The notes beneath the pieces were generated by a model, which had not been told where the DNA came from, made no database searches, and saw only the letters and a program-made list of their open reading frames with translations. DNA of 64,000 nucleotides from Deltaproteobacteria bacterium (lineage in GTDB: Bacteria > Myxococcota_A > UBA9042 > DTJE01), in contig JAKPOP010000017.1 in assembly GCA_029547805.1 (NCBI GenBank), positions 1 through 64,000 on the forward strand, in the 5' to 3' direction. This document shows, in pieces, positions 55,946 through 64,000 of the stretch (positions are counted from its first letter, which is position 1; every line of letters begins with the position of its first letter). The translations under genes were made by a program, and so were the position numbers.

Positions 55946-57187
55946 ATGCACACCGACGGCTGGATCTACCTGGACAACAACGCCACCACGCCCCTGGCCC
56001 CCGAGGTCTTCGAGGCGATGACCGTCTGGCTCCGGGACCAGTTCTACAACCCGTCGTCGGCCTACGAGGCTGCCCGGCCGGCCCGGGACGCGGTGGAGCG
56101 GGCCCGGGAGTCGGTGGCGCGGCTGCTGGGCGCCGGGGCGCGGTCCGAGGTGATCTTCACCTCCGGGGCCACCGAGGCCAACAACGCCGCCCTGTGGGGA
56201 GCCCTGCGGGCGAACCCGGAACGAACCCACGTGATCACCTCGAGTGTCGAGCACCCGGCGGTGCTGGAGGTGGCCAAGGAGATCCAGCGACTGGGCTACC
56301 GCGTGACCTTCCTGCCGGTCTCCACCCGGGGGACCCTGGACCCGAAGGACCTCCTGAAGGCCCTGACGCCGGACACCGCGGTCGTGTCCCTGATGCACGC
56401 CAACAACGAGACGGGCGTGATCTTCCCGGTGGGGGACCTGGCCCGGATGGTGAAGCAGGCGGACCCGAAGGTCCTGTTCCACACCGATGCGACCCAGAGC
56501 GTGGGCAAGGTCCCGTTCCGGATGGAATCGGAGTTCCAGGCCGTGGACCTGCTGTCGCTGTCGGCGCACAAACTCCACGGGCCGAAGGGCGTGGGGGCCC
56601 TCTACGTCCGGCGTGGGGCCCGATGGCGCCCCTACCTGCTGGGAGGCCACCAGGAGCGGGGACGACGGGCCGGGACCGAGAACGTCGCCGGCATCGTCGG
56701 GCTCGGCAAGGCCTGCGACCTGGCCCGGGAATCCTTCGTCCAGGAGGCCCGCCTGCGAGGAATCCAGCGCCGCATGGAGCAGCAGGTCAAGGAGCGCATC
56801 CCCCGGGTCCTGATCAACGGCGAGGGGGCGGACCGGTTGCCCAACACCAGCAACTTCGCCTTCGAGTTCGTCGAGGGCGAGGGCATCCTGATGGCCCTCC
56901 AGGACCACCGGATCCTGGCCTCGTCGGGGTCGGCCTGCACCTCCGGGAGCCTCGACCCCTCCCACGTGCTGAAGGCGATGGACGTGCCCTTCACGGCGGC
57001 CCATGGGAGCCTGCGGATCAGCACGAGTCGGTACACCACCGAGGCCGAGATCGACCGCCTGGTCGCGGTGCTGCCCGGGGTGATCGAGAGCCTCCGACGG
57101 ATCAGTCCCTACTGGGACAGCGACCGGAATGCCCCCCGGGAGGGGGCCGAGGTCTTCATCCAGGGGAAGTTCCGCAAGGAAGGCTGA
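55946..57187 (+). CDS. nifS: NifS-type cysteine desulfurase
   Basis: The 413-residue PLP enzyme supplies sulfur to NifU. It has YLDNNATTP at the start, HANNETG, the PLP lysine in SLSAHKLHGPKG, and the catalytic Cys loop SSGSACTSG. Class I desulfurase length and loop. It is coded directly behind nifU as one unit, as in the nif/isc-like operons of anaerobes. A hairpin (GAGGTC/GACCTC, 57186-57199) overlaps the stop and could end the transcript. Confidence 0.95.
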   Translation: MHTDGWIYLDNNATTPLAPEVFEAMTVWLRDQFYNPSSAYEAARPARDAVERARESVARLLGAGARSEVIFTSGATEANNAALWGALRANPERTHVITSSVEHPAVLEVAKEIQRLGYRVTFLPVSTRGTLDPKDLLKALTPDTAVVSLMHANNETGVIFPVGDLARMVKQADPKVLFHTDATQSVGKVPFRMESEFQAVDLLSLSAHKLHGPKGVGALYVRRGARWRPYLLGGHQERGRRAGTENVAGIVGLGKACDLARESFVQEARLRGIQRRMEQQVKERIPRVLINGEGADRLPNTSNFAFEFVEGEGILMALQDHRILASSGSACTSGSLDPSHVLKAMDVPFTAAHGSLRISTSRYTTEAEIDRLVAVLPGVIESLRRISPYWDSDRNAPREGAEVFIQGKFRKEG

Positions 57188-57199
57188 GGTCGGGACCTC
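57186..57199. terminator. weak bidirectional hairpin between nifS and the M28 gene
   Basis: GAGGTC and GACCTC are separated by only two bases, so realistically a 5-bp stem with a 4-base loop. No T-run. It lies between convergent genes, where a terminator is needed. Confidence 0.25.
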
Positions 57200-57220
57200 G
57201 GGTGTCCACCACCACCCGGA

Positions 57221-58882
57221 TCACCGGCGCCCGGTCCCCCCGAGCCGCCGGCGCCAGAGGTTCTGCACGAGTCGCTCGGCATAGTCGATGGAGTCCATCA
57301 CCTCGTCGTAGGCGAGGTTCTCGGGGGTGTCGCTGGGCATGTGGTAGTGCCGCGGCGCCCCGATCTCCGGGTCCACCGCCGCCAGGCAGACCCCCTCCCA
57401 GCCCCGGGCCAGGAAGGCCGAGATGTCGCTGCCGCCGATGGGGACCTCGAAGCCCGTGACCCCTGCAAACCGGGGTTCGCTCCGGGAGGTCTCCTGACAG
57501 ACCTCCTCGATCCAGGCGGGGATCCGCCGGGCCGTGACCTCGCCCTCCTCGACCAGATAGCGCAACTGCCCGTTGCCCAGGCCGTCGAGGCCGACCACCA
57601 CCGTGCGGGTCTTGTCCCACTCGCCGTCGAAGTCCCTTGCGATGGCGTCTCCACCGCCCAGGGAGGCCTCCTCGCACCCCGTCGCGGCGAAGACCAGTTC
57701 CACCTCCGGGGGTTTTGTGGCCGAGAGCCGCCGGGCCAGGATCACCAGCGCCGCCACCCCCGACAGGTCGTCATTCGCCCCGGGGACGATCTGGTTGCGG
57801 ATCACGATGTCCAGCTGGGTCAGGGTGGCCAGCAGCGAAGGCACGGTGAGCAGGAACTCCAGCGGCCGCAGAGGCCAGGACAGGGGTCCCAGGACCATCC
57901 GAGCCACGTCGGTCGCCGCCAGGGCGAACTGGGATCGCACCGTGAGTTCCATCGCCCGGTGGAGCCACTTCTGCCCCAGGGGCGGGTCCCGCCCCACGGT
58001 CTTGAGCACGTCGGGCCGGAAGAAGAAGCCGGTGAAGGCGGCATCGACGTGGGCGCACAGCACGACCCGCAAGGCCGGTTCCAGGCCGTCGGCCGGCAGG
58101 ATGCCCAGAATGTTCCGGGAGGGCTTGAAGGGGAACAGGCGCCGGCCCAGGTAGGCCTTCCGGTTCGATTCCAGGTAGTAGGACAGGGCCGGGAGCAGGT
58201 GCAGGGGCAGGGCCACGGCCGGGGCCACCCCGGAGATCGCCGTCCCGATGACCGCCGGGGCGGCATGGAGCAGCGAGTTCTTGTAGAGGCTGTCGTTGAA
58301 CAGGAAGGTGTGTTCCCGGAGGGCGAGTCCCAGGCGCCGGAACTCCTCCTCGACGATCCGGGAGGCCCGCAGTTCATCCTCGGAGGTCGGCTGACGCCGG
58401 GGACACTCCCGGACGATCCGGGTGATCAGTTCCCGGACCTGCTCCCGCTCCTGGTCCCGGGTCACCTGGGGCTCCGGGGCCGTCGGGGTGGGAGCCTCCA
58501 CCACGGCCACCACAGGCTCCTCGACAACAGGCGCCGCCGCAGGAGCCGCCTCGGCAGGTCTGGTCGTTGCAGGCGCCCTGTTCTTCCTGGAGGACGACCG
58601 GGGGGCGGAACCCGCCCTCCCCGGTCGGGAAGTCACCGGACCGGCTGCCTCTTCCACCGAGGCCACCGGCTCCGGGGTCTTCGGTGCGGTCCCGACCGGA
58701 CGAGATGCTGCGGCGCCACCCCCCGGAGCGTTCCCCTTGGGCCGGAACCGGGCCGCCACTGCTGCCAGGCGATCCGCATCGACCGTCACCGGACGGGAAG
58801 TCCCGGCGGCAGCACCCGCCCCCCGATCCCGGGACCTCACACACCTGGATTCCCGGCCAGCCTCCCTACTCTTCCCGGGCAT
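57221..58882 (-). CDS. M28-family metallopeptidase with hydrophobic segments
   Basis: The 553-residue protein has an Ala/Pro-rich N-terminal tail of about 150 residues, then a zinc aminopeptidase fold: CAHVDAAF (His-x-Asp), GANDDLSGVAALV (bridging Asp and base), CEEASLGG (Glu-Glu) and a final His in HYHMPSDTP. Two long hydrophobic stretches (about 205-235 and 330-360) suggest membrane contact. ATG 58882 follows AAAGGGGGTGG and lies inside the end of the M19 gene (17-base overlap). It would cleave N-terminal residues of peptides or act on a small amide. Confidence 0.85.
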   Translation of the reverse strand: MPGKSREAGRESRCVRSRDRGAGAAAGTSRPVTVDADRLAAVAARFRPKGNAPGGGAAASRPVGTAPKTPEPVASVEEAAGPVTSRPGRAGSAPRSSSRKNRAPATTRPAEAAPAAAPVVEEPVVAVVEAPTPTAPEPQVTRDQEREQVRELITRIVRECPRRQPTSEDELRASRIVEEEFRRLGLALREHTFLFNDSLYKNSLLHAAPAVIGTAISGVAPAVALPLHLLPALSYYLESNRKAYLGRRLFPFKPSRNILGILPADGLEPALRVVLCAHVDAAFTGFFFRPDVLKTVGRDPPLGQKWLHRAMELTVRSQFALAATDVARMVLGPLSWPLRPLEFLLTVPSLLATLTQLDIVIRNQIVPGANDDLSGVAALVILARRLSATKPPEVELVFAATGCEEASLGGGDAIARDFDGEWDKTRTVVVGLDGLGNGQLRYLVEEGEVTARRIPAWIEEVCQETSRSEPRFAGVTGFEVPIGGSDISAFLARGWEGVCLAAVDPEIGAPRHYHMPSDTPENLAYDEVMDSIDYAERLVQNLWRRRLGGTGRR

Positions 58883-60098
58883 CGACCCACCCCCTTTCAA
58901 AGACCCGATAGGCATTGCCGAACAGCACGTCGTCGATCTCCCGGGGACTGAAGTGCTTCTTCATCCGCCAGGCGATGCGGTCCAGTTCATCGGGCTTGCA
59001 GCAGTCGGTGAACGGGTGCGTCAGGCCGTCGAAATCGGTCCCGATGCCGATGCAGGCCACGTCCCCGGTCAACTGGCGGATGTAGAGCATCACCTCGATC
59101 AGGTCCGCGATCCCGTCCCCGCCGCTGTAGTGGCAGTCCTCGGGAGACAGCAGCCACCGCTTCGACAGGATCAGCCCGATCACCCCGCCGATCTCCCGGA
59201 TCCGCAGGACCTCCCGGTCCGAGAGGTTGTACTCGTGGGGGAAGAAGTGCTGGAGGCCGTTGTGGCTCAGCACCACCGGCCGTCCCGCCTCGGCGCAGAG
59301 GTCGTAGATCCGCCACCGGGCATCCTCCTGGACGTGCACCAGATCCAGCAGGATGCCCAGGCGCAGGCACTCCCGGACGAACTCCTCCGAGGGATGGTCC
59401 CGATCCCCCCAGGACCAGGTCGCGCGCTCCATCTCGTAGAAGGCGTCGTCCCGCTCCCAGACGACCTTCCCCTTCCGAACCTTCGGAATGATCTCGGTGC
59501 TGTCGATCTGGGGCACGAAGGCGTTGTCCATGAAATGGGCCAGGCCGATCATCGCCAGGCCCCGGTCCTTCACGATGCCCAGCCGTTGCCTCGTCCGCTG
59601 CCAGAAGGCCTCCCGGTCCATCCCCGGGTCCCGGTAGCCCAGGGCATGGGGCCCCTCGATGGCATGGACCACCCCGATCTCCTGGGAACTCAGGTCCCGG
59701 ATGTCGGTGAACCGCCGGACCATGCGCAGGCGCTTTCCCCCCAGCACGAACAGGTTGGTGTTCTGCACCGCCTGTTCCAGGTCGTCCATCATGGCCAGCA
59801 GGGACTCCCAGGGGTCCGCCCGGACCAGCCGCTCGTACCACTGGCCCGTGAGCACCTTCGCCAGCGTGCGCCCCAGGCGCTTGATCCCCTTGCCGGCAAA
59901 GGTCGGCTCGATCACATAGTGGGCGTTGACCAGGACCTTGACGGGGCTGTTCTTGAGATTCTGGTAGCGGGTCTGGAAGTTCAGGGGGTTCCAGAAGCGC
60001 TCCTGGGCCACCGCCGCGTGGAAGGTCCGGGAGAGATAGGGCAGGTAGTGGATCTTGAGGCTGGGATGACAGTGCAGGTCGAAGAGTCGGTCGCTCAC
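58866..60098 (-). CDS. M19 membrane-dipeptidase family protein
   Basis: The 410-residue renal-dipeptidase-like (M19) amidohydrolase has metal ligands in FDLHCHPS, the bridging Glu in HAIEGPHALG, the His in LSHNGLQHFF and the late motif GIGTDFDG. It hydrolyses dipeptides, some with D-residues. The N-terminus lacks a signal peptide, so it is cytosolic. GTG 60098 follows AAGGAG. It lies 25 bases after the aminotransferase and overlaps the M28 gene, all in one operon. The real substrate in this cassette is unknown. Confidence 0.87.
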   Translation of the reverse strand: MSDRLFDLHCHPSLKIHYLPYLSRTFHAAVAQERFWNPLNFQTRYQNLKNSPVKVLVNAHYVIEPTFAGKGIKRLGRTLAKVLTGQWYERLVRADPWESLLAMMDDLEQAVQNTNLFVLGGKRLRMVRRFTDIRDLSSQEIGVVHAIEGPHALGYRDPGMDREAFWQRTRQRLGIVKDRGLAMIGLAHFMDNAFVPQIDSTEIIPKVRKGKVVWERDDAFYEMERATWSWGDRDHPSEEFVRECLRLGILLDLVHVQEDARWRIYDLCAEAGRPVVLSHNGLQHFFPHEYNLSDREVLRIREIGGVIGLILSKRWLLSPEDCHYSGGDGIADLIEVMLYIRQLTGDVACIGIGTDFDGLTHPFTDCCKPDELDRIAWRMKKHFSPREIDDVLFGNAYRVFERGWVDAREE

Positions 60099-60123
60099 GG
60101 GACTCCTTTCGACGACGGCCCGG

Positions 60124-61362
60124 TCAGCCGCCGAACTCCTTCTTCACGATGCCGAAGCAGGTGTCCGCCACGTCCAGGGTCCGGTCGATGTCCGCCTCGG
60201 TGTGGGACTGCATCAGGAACCAGTTGTGATGGGGGTGCAGCAGCACGCCTCGCCGGGCCGCCTCGCCACTGAACCGCTGGCTCCGGCGGAAGTTCTTCTC
60301 GTTCGTGAAGGTCATGAAGGGAATCGATGGCGGACCGCTCAGGGTGACCTGGAGCCCCCGGGCCTCGGCCAGTTTCCCGAGGCCCTCCATGAGCCTCCGC
60401 CCCATGGCCATCATGTGGTCCACGGCGTTTCGCTTCTCCAGTTCCGCAAGGCAGGCCAGCGCCGCCGCTTGCTCCACCGCCGAGGTATAGAAGGTCCCCG
60501 TGAAAAAGACCCGAGAGGCCGCCGGCTTCATCGTCTCGGTGCCGCAGCACGCAGCCACCGAGTAGCCGTTCGCGATGGCCTTGCAGTAGCACGTCAGGTC
60601 CGGCTGGAAGCCGAAATGAACGTGGCTGCCCCGGAGGTCCAGCCGGAACCCGGCCCGGACATCGTCGAGGATCAGCGCCGCTCCGTAGCGATCGCAAATC
60701 GCCCGGAGGTCCTGCAGGAACCCGGGCTTGGGCAACACCTGGTCCCCGAAGGCCGGGTGGTGATAGGGCGTGATGATCACACCCGCCACATCCCCGTCAT
60801 GGCGCTTGAAGAGGTCCTCGACCTCGGTGGCATCGTTCCAGGTGAAATCCAGCACGTGCTCGTAGTCGGTCTCGATCAGGCCCCCGAGGCCGCTGCGGCA
60901 CCAGGACTGGCTCCCATGGTAGGCGCCTCGGGCCTTCAGGATCTTGCGCCGCTGGGTGTGCTCCCGGGCCGTCTGCACCGCATAGGCCGTCACGTCGCTG
61001 CCGTTCTTGCCAAAGGCCGCCCAGTCCATGCCCTGGATCAGGGAGACCATCTTTTCCGCCAGTTCCACCGCCCGGGGGGTGGGATGGTTGAAGGCGGCCC
61101 CGAGTTTCCGCTGGGCCTCGGCGGCGGCGTCCACCACCGGGTCGTTGTAGCCCAGCACGATGGGGCCGTACCCCGCCAGATAGTCGATGTACTCGTTGCC
61201 ATCGACGTCCCAGTAGCGGCAGCCGGAGCCCCGCTCGGCGTAGTATGGAAAGGACCCCGGGACCGCGAAGGCCGGGTTCTTGTTTCCCGAGATCCCCGAC
61301 GGGGTGACCTTGGTCGCCCGGGCGAACAACTCCTGGGACCGATCGAAGCGATACAGTTTCAT
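60124..61362 (-). CDS. class III PLP aminotransferase (GSA-aminomutase-like)
   Basis: The 412-residue protein is related to glutamate-1-semialdehyde aminomutase and other class III aminotransferases. It has DVDGNEYIDYLAGYGPIVLG, GKNGSDVTAYAVQTAREHT, ILDDVRAGFRLD (PLP Asp) and the Schiff-base Lys in CYCKAIANGYS. Housekeeping HemL is not implied: the cassette has no other tetrapyrrole gene. The enzyme may aminate a sugar- or lipid-derived aldehyde made by the split transketolase (inference). GGAGGGG before ATG. Confidence 0.87.
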   Translation of the reverse strand: MKLYRFDRSQELFARATKVTPSGISGNKNPAFAVPGSFPYYAERGSGCRYWDVDGNEYIDYLAGYGPIVLGYNDPVVDAAAEAQRKLGAAFNHPTPRAVELAEKMVSLIQGMDWAAFGKNGSDVTAYAVQTAREHTQRRKILKARGAYHGSQSWCRSGLGGLIETDYEHVLDFTWNDATEVEDLFKRHDGDVAGVIITPYHHPAFGDQVLPKPGFLQDLRAICDRYGAALILDDVRAGFRLDLRGSHVHFGFQPDLTCYCKAIANGYSVAACCGTETMKPAASRVFFTGTFYTSAVEQAAALACLAELEKRNAVDHMMAMGRRLMEGLGKLAEARGLQVTLSGPPSIPFMTFTNEKNFRRSQRFSGEAARRGVLLHPHHNWFLMQSHTEADIDRTLDVADTCFGIVKKEFGG

Positions 61363-61375
61363 CGTCCCCTCCGCC

Positions 61376-62185
61376 CTATTTCAGGTAGAAGCCCACGCGT
61401 TCGAAGACCTGGTTGAACTCGTCGGCCAGGTGCAGGTCCCCGGAGGCCCGGATGTCGCCGCTGCCGTTGGCCGCGAAGGTGTCCACGGTCCCCTGCAGGA
61501 GCCCCAGGGCCAGGTCCACGTCCCGGATCGTGATGGTCGTCGCCGGGTCCCCGAGGGGCCCGGCCCCGACCCGGATGCCGCGGGGTTCCAGCAGCACGTG
61601 GACCGCGAAGACCCCGGGCACCTCGTACTGGATCGACCCGTGGTGGAGGGCCGGCCCGACACGCTGTTTGACCCGGGGGTCGTTCTCGAGCAGGCTCGAC
61701 ACCGCCGCGAGGCCCACCAGCAGCGAGATCTCGACGTGTCGGGCCCGGAAGGACGGGTCCTCCAGGGCCTCCCGGGTGGGCTTGAGCAGGTGGGTCAGGC
61801 GGTCCGTCATGGCCGGGAACCGCTGGAGCGCCCGCAGGCTCCCGATCCCCCGGAACTTGAAGGGGATCGGGGTGACCTTCTCGCCGTCGAACATCCGGTT
61901 CAAGGCCTGGCACGACGGGAAGAAGATCCCCACGTCGCTGCCACCCTCCTGGCGGACCTGGACGGACCCGCCGCGGAATTCCAGCACCACCCGGGGCCCC
62001 GCAAAGACCCGGAACTCCAGGGCCACGTCTCCGATGCCCCGGGCCAGCCGGGCTCCCTCCGGGTCCAGCCGGACCAGATGCGGCAGGCTCCCGAGCACCG
62101 CGTGGAGGTGCATCGAGGCCCGCACCCGCTCCCGGACGGGCGGGTTCCCATCGAGCCCCACCTTCTCCAGAATCGGCAGTCCCAT
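61376..62185 (-). CDS. SCP2-like protein A
   Basis: The 269-residue protein has no signal peptide. Its C-terminal 100 residues match the sterol-carrier-protein-2-like fold (ATTITIRDVDLALGLLQG, followed by GSGDIRASGDL). SCP2 modules bind fatty acyls, sterols or other hydrophobic molecules, or present substrates. The N-terminal 150 residues carry FRGGSVQV and an Arg-rich helical part that may be a second, degenerate copy. AGGAGGGAG before ATG 62185. It sits 13 bases before the aminotransferase gene. Confidence 0.65.
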   Translation of the reverse strand: MGLPILEKVGLDGNPPVRERVRASMHLHAVLGSLPHLVRLDPEGARLARGIGDVALEFRVFAGPRVVLEFRGGSVQVRQEGGSDVGIFFPSCQALNRMFDGEKVTPIPFKFRGIGSLRALQRFPAMTDRLTHLLKPTREALEDPSFRARHVEISLLVGLAAVSSLLENDPRVKQRVGPALHHGSIQYEVPGVFAVHVLLEPRGIRVGAGPLGDPATTITIRDVDLALGLLQGTVDTFAANGSGDIRASGDLHLADEFNQVFERVGFYLK

Positions 62186-62194
62186 CGCTCCCTC

Positions 62195-62968
62195 CTATCC
62201 CATCGTCAAGGCATCGAGGCGCTGCATGAACGCCCCGATGTCCTTGCTCCCCTCCATGGCCCCCTCGACCCGCAGGTACCCCCGCTTGACCGCCTCGACG
62301 GTCCCGACCCGCTGGGTCAGCACCTCGAAGGCCCCGTCGATGTCCCGGAAGATCATGTGGACGTAGGGCCGCCGCCGGGCGTAGGTCCCCAGGCCCGCCT
62401 TGCTCTTCCCGGCCTTCACCCGCAGGTAGCACGCCGGGCCGCCGTTCTCCACCGTGAACTGGAAGACCCGGTCGGGGCTCTTCTTCGCATACCCCGCCAG
62501 CACCTCGTCCCCGCCCTTGACCAACTGCGAAAGCCCTGATGCCACCATCTGCAGCAGCATCCGGACCTTCAGGGCCTTCTCGGCCGGGTCGTCGGGCATC
62601 GCCGTGGGCAGCAGGATCTTCAGTTTCAGCAGGAACGGCAGCAGCCGCAGCAGCAGCGGAATCCCCGGGAGGCCCCGGATCACCGGCAGCGCCAGGCCCC
62701 CAGCAAAGAAGGCGTTCAGGTCCCGGAGGCTCCGGAACGCGATCACGAGGTCCGGCGCCTCGTGGCGGCCGGGCTTGACGTCGATCCCCTCCGGCGACAG
62801 CAGCACGTGGGCCGCCTGGTCGCTGTCCCGGGCCTCGAACTGCACGACGCCCGATGCCCGGTAGAGGAGGTACCGATACCGGGGCCGCTCGGCCAGCACG
62901 ACCTTGACCAGGGGCAAGGCCGACCGGAGGAACACGCGGGCCCGCAACTCCTGGGTCGCATCCGCCAT
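62195..62968 (-). CDS. SCP2-like protein B
   Basis: The 257-residue protein contains two SCP2-like halves: an N-terminal one (APDLVIAFRSLRDLNAFFAG, residues about 70-90) and a C-terminal one (YVHMIFRDIDGAFEVL, then GAMEGSKDIGAFM). A hydrophobic stretch lies between (LPGIPLLLRLLPFLLKLKILL), perhaps membrane-associated. It differs from protein A but shares the layout, so the two are probably partners. Its ATG overlaps the transketolase stop (TGATG). The ligand is unknown. Confidence 0.65.
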   Translation of the reverse strand: MADATQELRARVFLRSALPLVKVVLAERPRYRYLLYRASGVVQFEARDSDQAAHVLLSPEGIDVKPGRHEAPDLVIAFRSLRDLNAFFAGGLALPVIRGLPGIPLLLRLLPFLLKLKILLPTAMPDDPAEKALKVRMLLQMVASGLSQLVKGGDEVLAGYAKKSPDRVFQFTVENGGPACYLRVKAGKSKAGLGTYARRRPYVHMIFRDIDGAFEVLTQRVGTVEAVKRGYLRVEGAMEGSKDIGAFMQRLDALTMG

Positions 62969-63981
62969 CAGATCTCGTCCTCCCAGTCCTCGTCCGCCTC
63001 GAACTCCGCCTTCAGGACCTGACCGATGGCATCGAGGATGCCGTCGGCGTCCAGGCCATAGTCATGGAGCAGGTCCTCGTAGTACCCCACCTTCGAGAAG
63101 GTGTCCTGGTAGCCGAGCTTCCGGAAGGCGCACCCCTTGCCGGTCCGGGCGATCACGTCGGCCACCGCGTCCCCGAGCCCCCCGATCACCGAGTGGTCCT
63201 CCACCGTGATGATGCGCCGGGTGTCCAGCAGGGCCTGACGCACGGCCTCCTCATCCAGGGGCTTCAGGGTGTGCATGTCCAGCACCCGGACCGAGACGCC
63301 GTTCTGAGCCGCCCGGTCCGCCGCCTCGACGGCATGCAGCACGCAGACCCCGGTGGCGATCACGGTGATGTCCCGGCCGTCCCGGAGGGGAATCGCCTTG
63401 CCAATCTCGAAGTCGAAGTCCATCGACCGGTGCAGCGGAGGCTCGAAACCACGACCGATGCGGATGTACACCGGCCCCGGCCAGTCGATGCAGGCCGACA
63501 CCGCCCGGGCGGTCTCATAGGCATCGGCCGGGGCGATCACGGTCATGCCGGCGAAGGACCGCATGATGGCCAGGTCCTCGGTGCAGTGGTGGGTGGTGCC
63601 CGCCTGCCCGAAGGAGGTCCCCGAGTGGGTCGCGATGATCTTGACCGGGCGCTTCTGGTAGCAGAGGTCCGTCCGGACGAACTCGGCAGCCCGCATCGAG
63701 GCGAAGGTCGCGAAGGTGCTCACGACGGGCACCAGGCCTGCCTCGGTCATCCCGGCGGCGATGGCGATCATGTTCGCCTCGGCGATGCCGACGTTGAAGA
63801 AACGCTCGGGGATCTTCTCCTCGAACTTTCCGATCTTGGTGGACTTCGCCAGGTCCGCGGTCAGGGCCACGACCCGCCGATCCTTGAGGCCGATCTGGGT
63901 CAGCACCTCCCCGTAGATCTCCGCCTGGGTCATGTGGTCCGCATCGAGCACCGTCCAGGTGAGGCCCTGTGCCTTGGCCAT
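62968..63981 (-). CDS. split transketolase, C-terminal (pyrimidine/TK-C) half
   Basis: The 337-residue protein equals the second half of a transketolase: pyrimidine-binding domain with the catalytic Glu in VGIAEANMIAIAAG, VSTFATFASMRAAE and SGTSFGQAG, and the C-terminal domain with TVEDHSVIGGLG. The thiamine-PP-binding N-terminal half must be a separate gene, expected just right of the window (same strand, upstream). GGGAGGGAG before ATG. Split enzymes occur in sugar metabolism and secondary metabolism. It heads the visible operon. Confidence 0.9.
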   Translation of the reverse strand: MAKAQGLTWTVLDADHMTQAEIYGEVLTQIGLKDRRVVALTADLAKSTKIGKFEEKIPERFFNVGIAEANMIAIAAGMTEAGLVPVVSTFATFASMRAAEFVRTDLCYQKRPVKIIATHSGTSFGQAGTTHHCTEDLAIMRSFAGMTVIAPADAYETARAVSACIDWPGPVYIRIGRGFEPPLHRSMDFDFEIGKAIPLRDGRDITVIATGVCVLHAVEAADRAAQNGVSVRVLDMHTLKPLDEEAVRQALLDTRRIITVEDHSVIGGLGDAVADVIARTGKGCAFRKLGYQDTFSKVGYYEDLLHDYGLDADGILDAIGQVLKAEFEADEDWEDEI

Positions 63982-64000
63982 GTCTCCCTCCCATCAGGAC

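Noticed and set aside
54972-57187. Nitrogen-fixation cluster
   Set aside because: Only nifU and nifS are present, with no nitrogenase or cofactor genes; a general Fe-S role is more likely.
60124-61362. hemL for tetrapyrrole synthesis
   Set aside because: Sequence is only GSA-aminomutase-like and the operon holds no other heme gene; a distinct substrate is likelier.

Overview
This is 64 kb of very GC-rich DNA, by eye around 70% G+C, with long open antisense frames throughout. The gene content suggests a Gram-negative bacterium of the broad deltaproteobacterial/Myxococcota type. The clues are eukaryotic-type Ser/Thr kinases, many lipoproteins with Asp/Gly/Pro-rich linkers, MopE-type repeats, two PilT ATPases and a sigma-54 two-component system. 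The lineage is inferred from content only. Several genes point to anaerobic or microaerobic life: a ferredoxin-type 2-oxoacid oxidoreductase with an ADP-forming CoA ligase, the NrfHA nitrite reductase, and full-length NifU/NifS. No rRNA, tRNA, CRISPR array or intact mobile element was seen.

Left part. 272-5483 is a tightly packed plus-strand cluster: CoA-transferase A and B, CPBP membrane protease, RuvX, an ABC-2 exporter and an AmrS-type radical SAM enzyme. A minus-strand gene (5511-8288) then encodes a RyR / two-TM / TrkA-N protein with a second, degenerate RyR copy. 8385-13097 is an iorA-iorB-acs operon that converts aryl 2-oxoacids to acids with ATP gain. A methyltransferase and a GPH-type transporter follow, then a large lipoprotein, an S46 dipeptidyl-peptidase and a cyclophilin.

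Middle. Two kinases are divergent at 20329-23704: one carries a C-terminal hemerythrin domain, the other a PilZ domain, and an OmpA-type protein follows the second. EttA comes next, then a two-component system preceded by a small twin-CX3C protein. Two glycosidase lipoproteins (GH106, GH92) flank another lipoprotein, an MBL hydrolase and a PfkB kinase. PilT and a HEAT-PilT fusion overlap by four bases. thrA and metX form an operon with a promoter and a structured leader of about 160 nt.

Right part. Three surface lipoproteins (45834-49613) include a MopE-repeat/C-type-lectin protein. A decayed transposase remnant lies between them and nrfHA, whose NrfA has CXXCH at all five hemes. Two paralogous outer-membrane-type proteins separate nrfHA from nifU-nifS. 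The window ends in a six-gene minus-strand operon: split transketolase C-half, two SCP2-like proteins, a class III aminotransferase, an M19 dipeptidase and an M28 peptidase. It continues past the right edge. No pathway is assigned to it, which makes it the best candidate for an undescribed system together with the RyR/TrkA-N protein and the kinase-hemerythrin protein.

Many upstream regions carry recognisable sigma70-like -35/-10 pairs, often TTGMCM with TAGAAT, TAGAGT or TACAAT. These were used to support operon boundaries.
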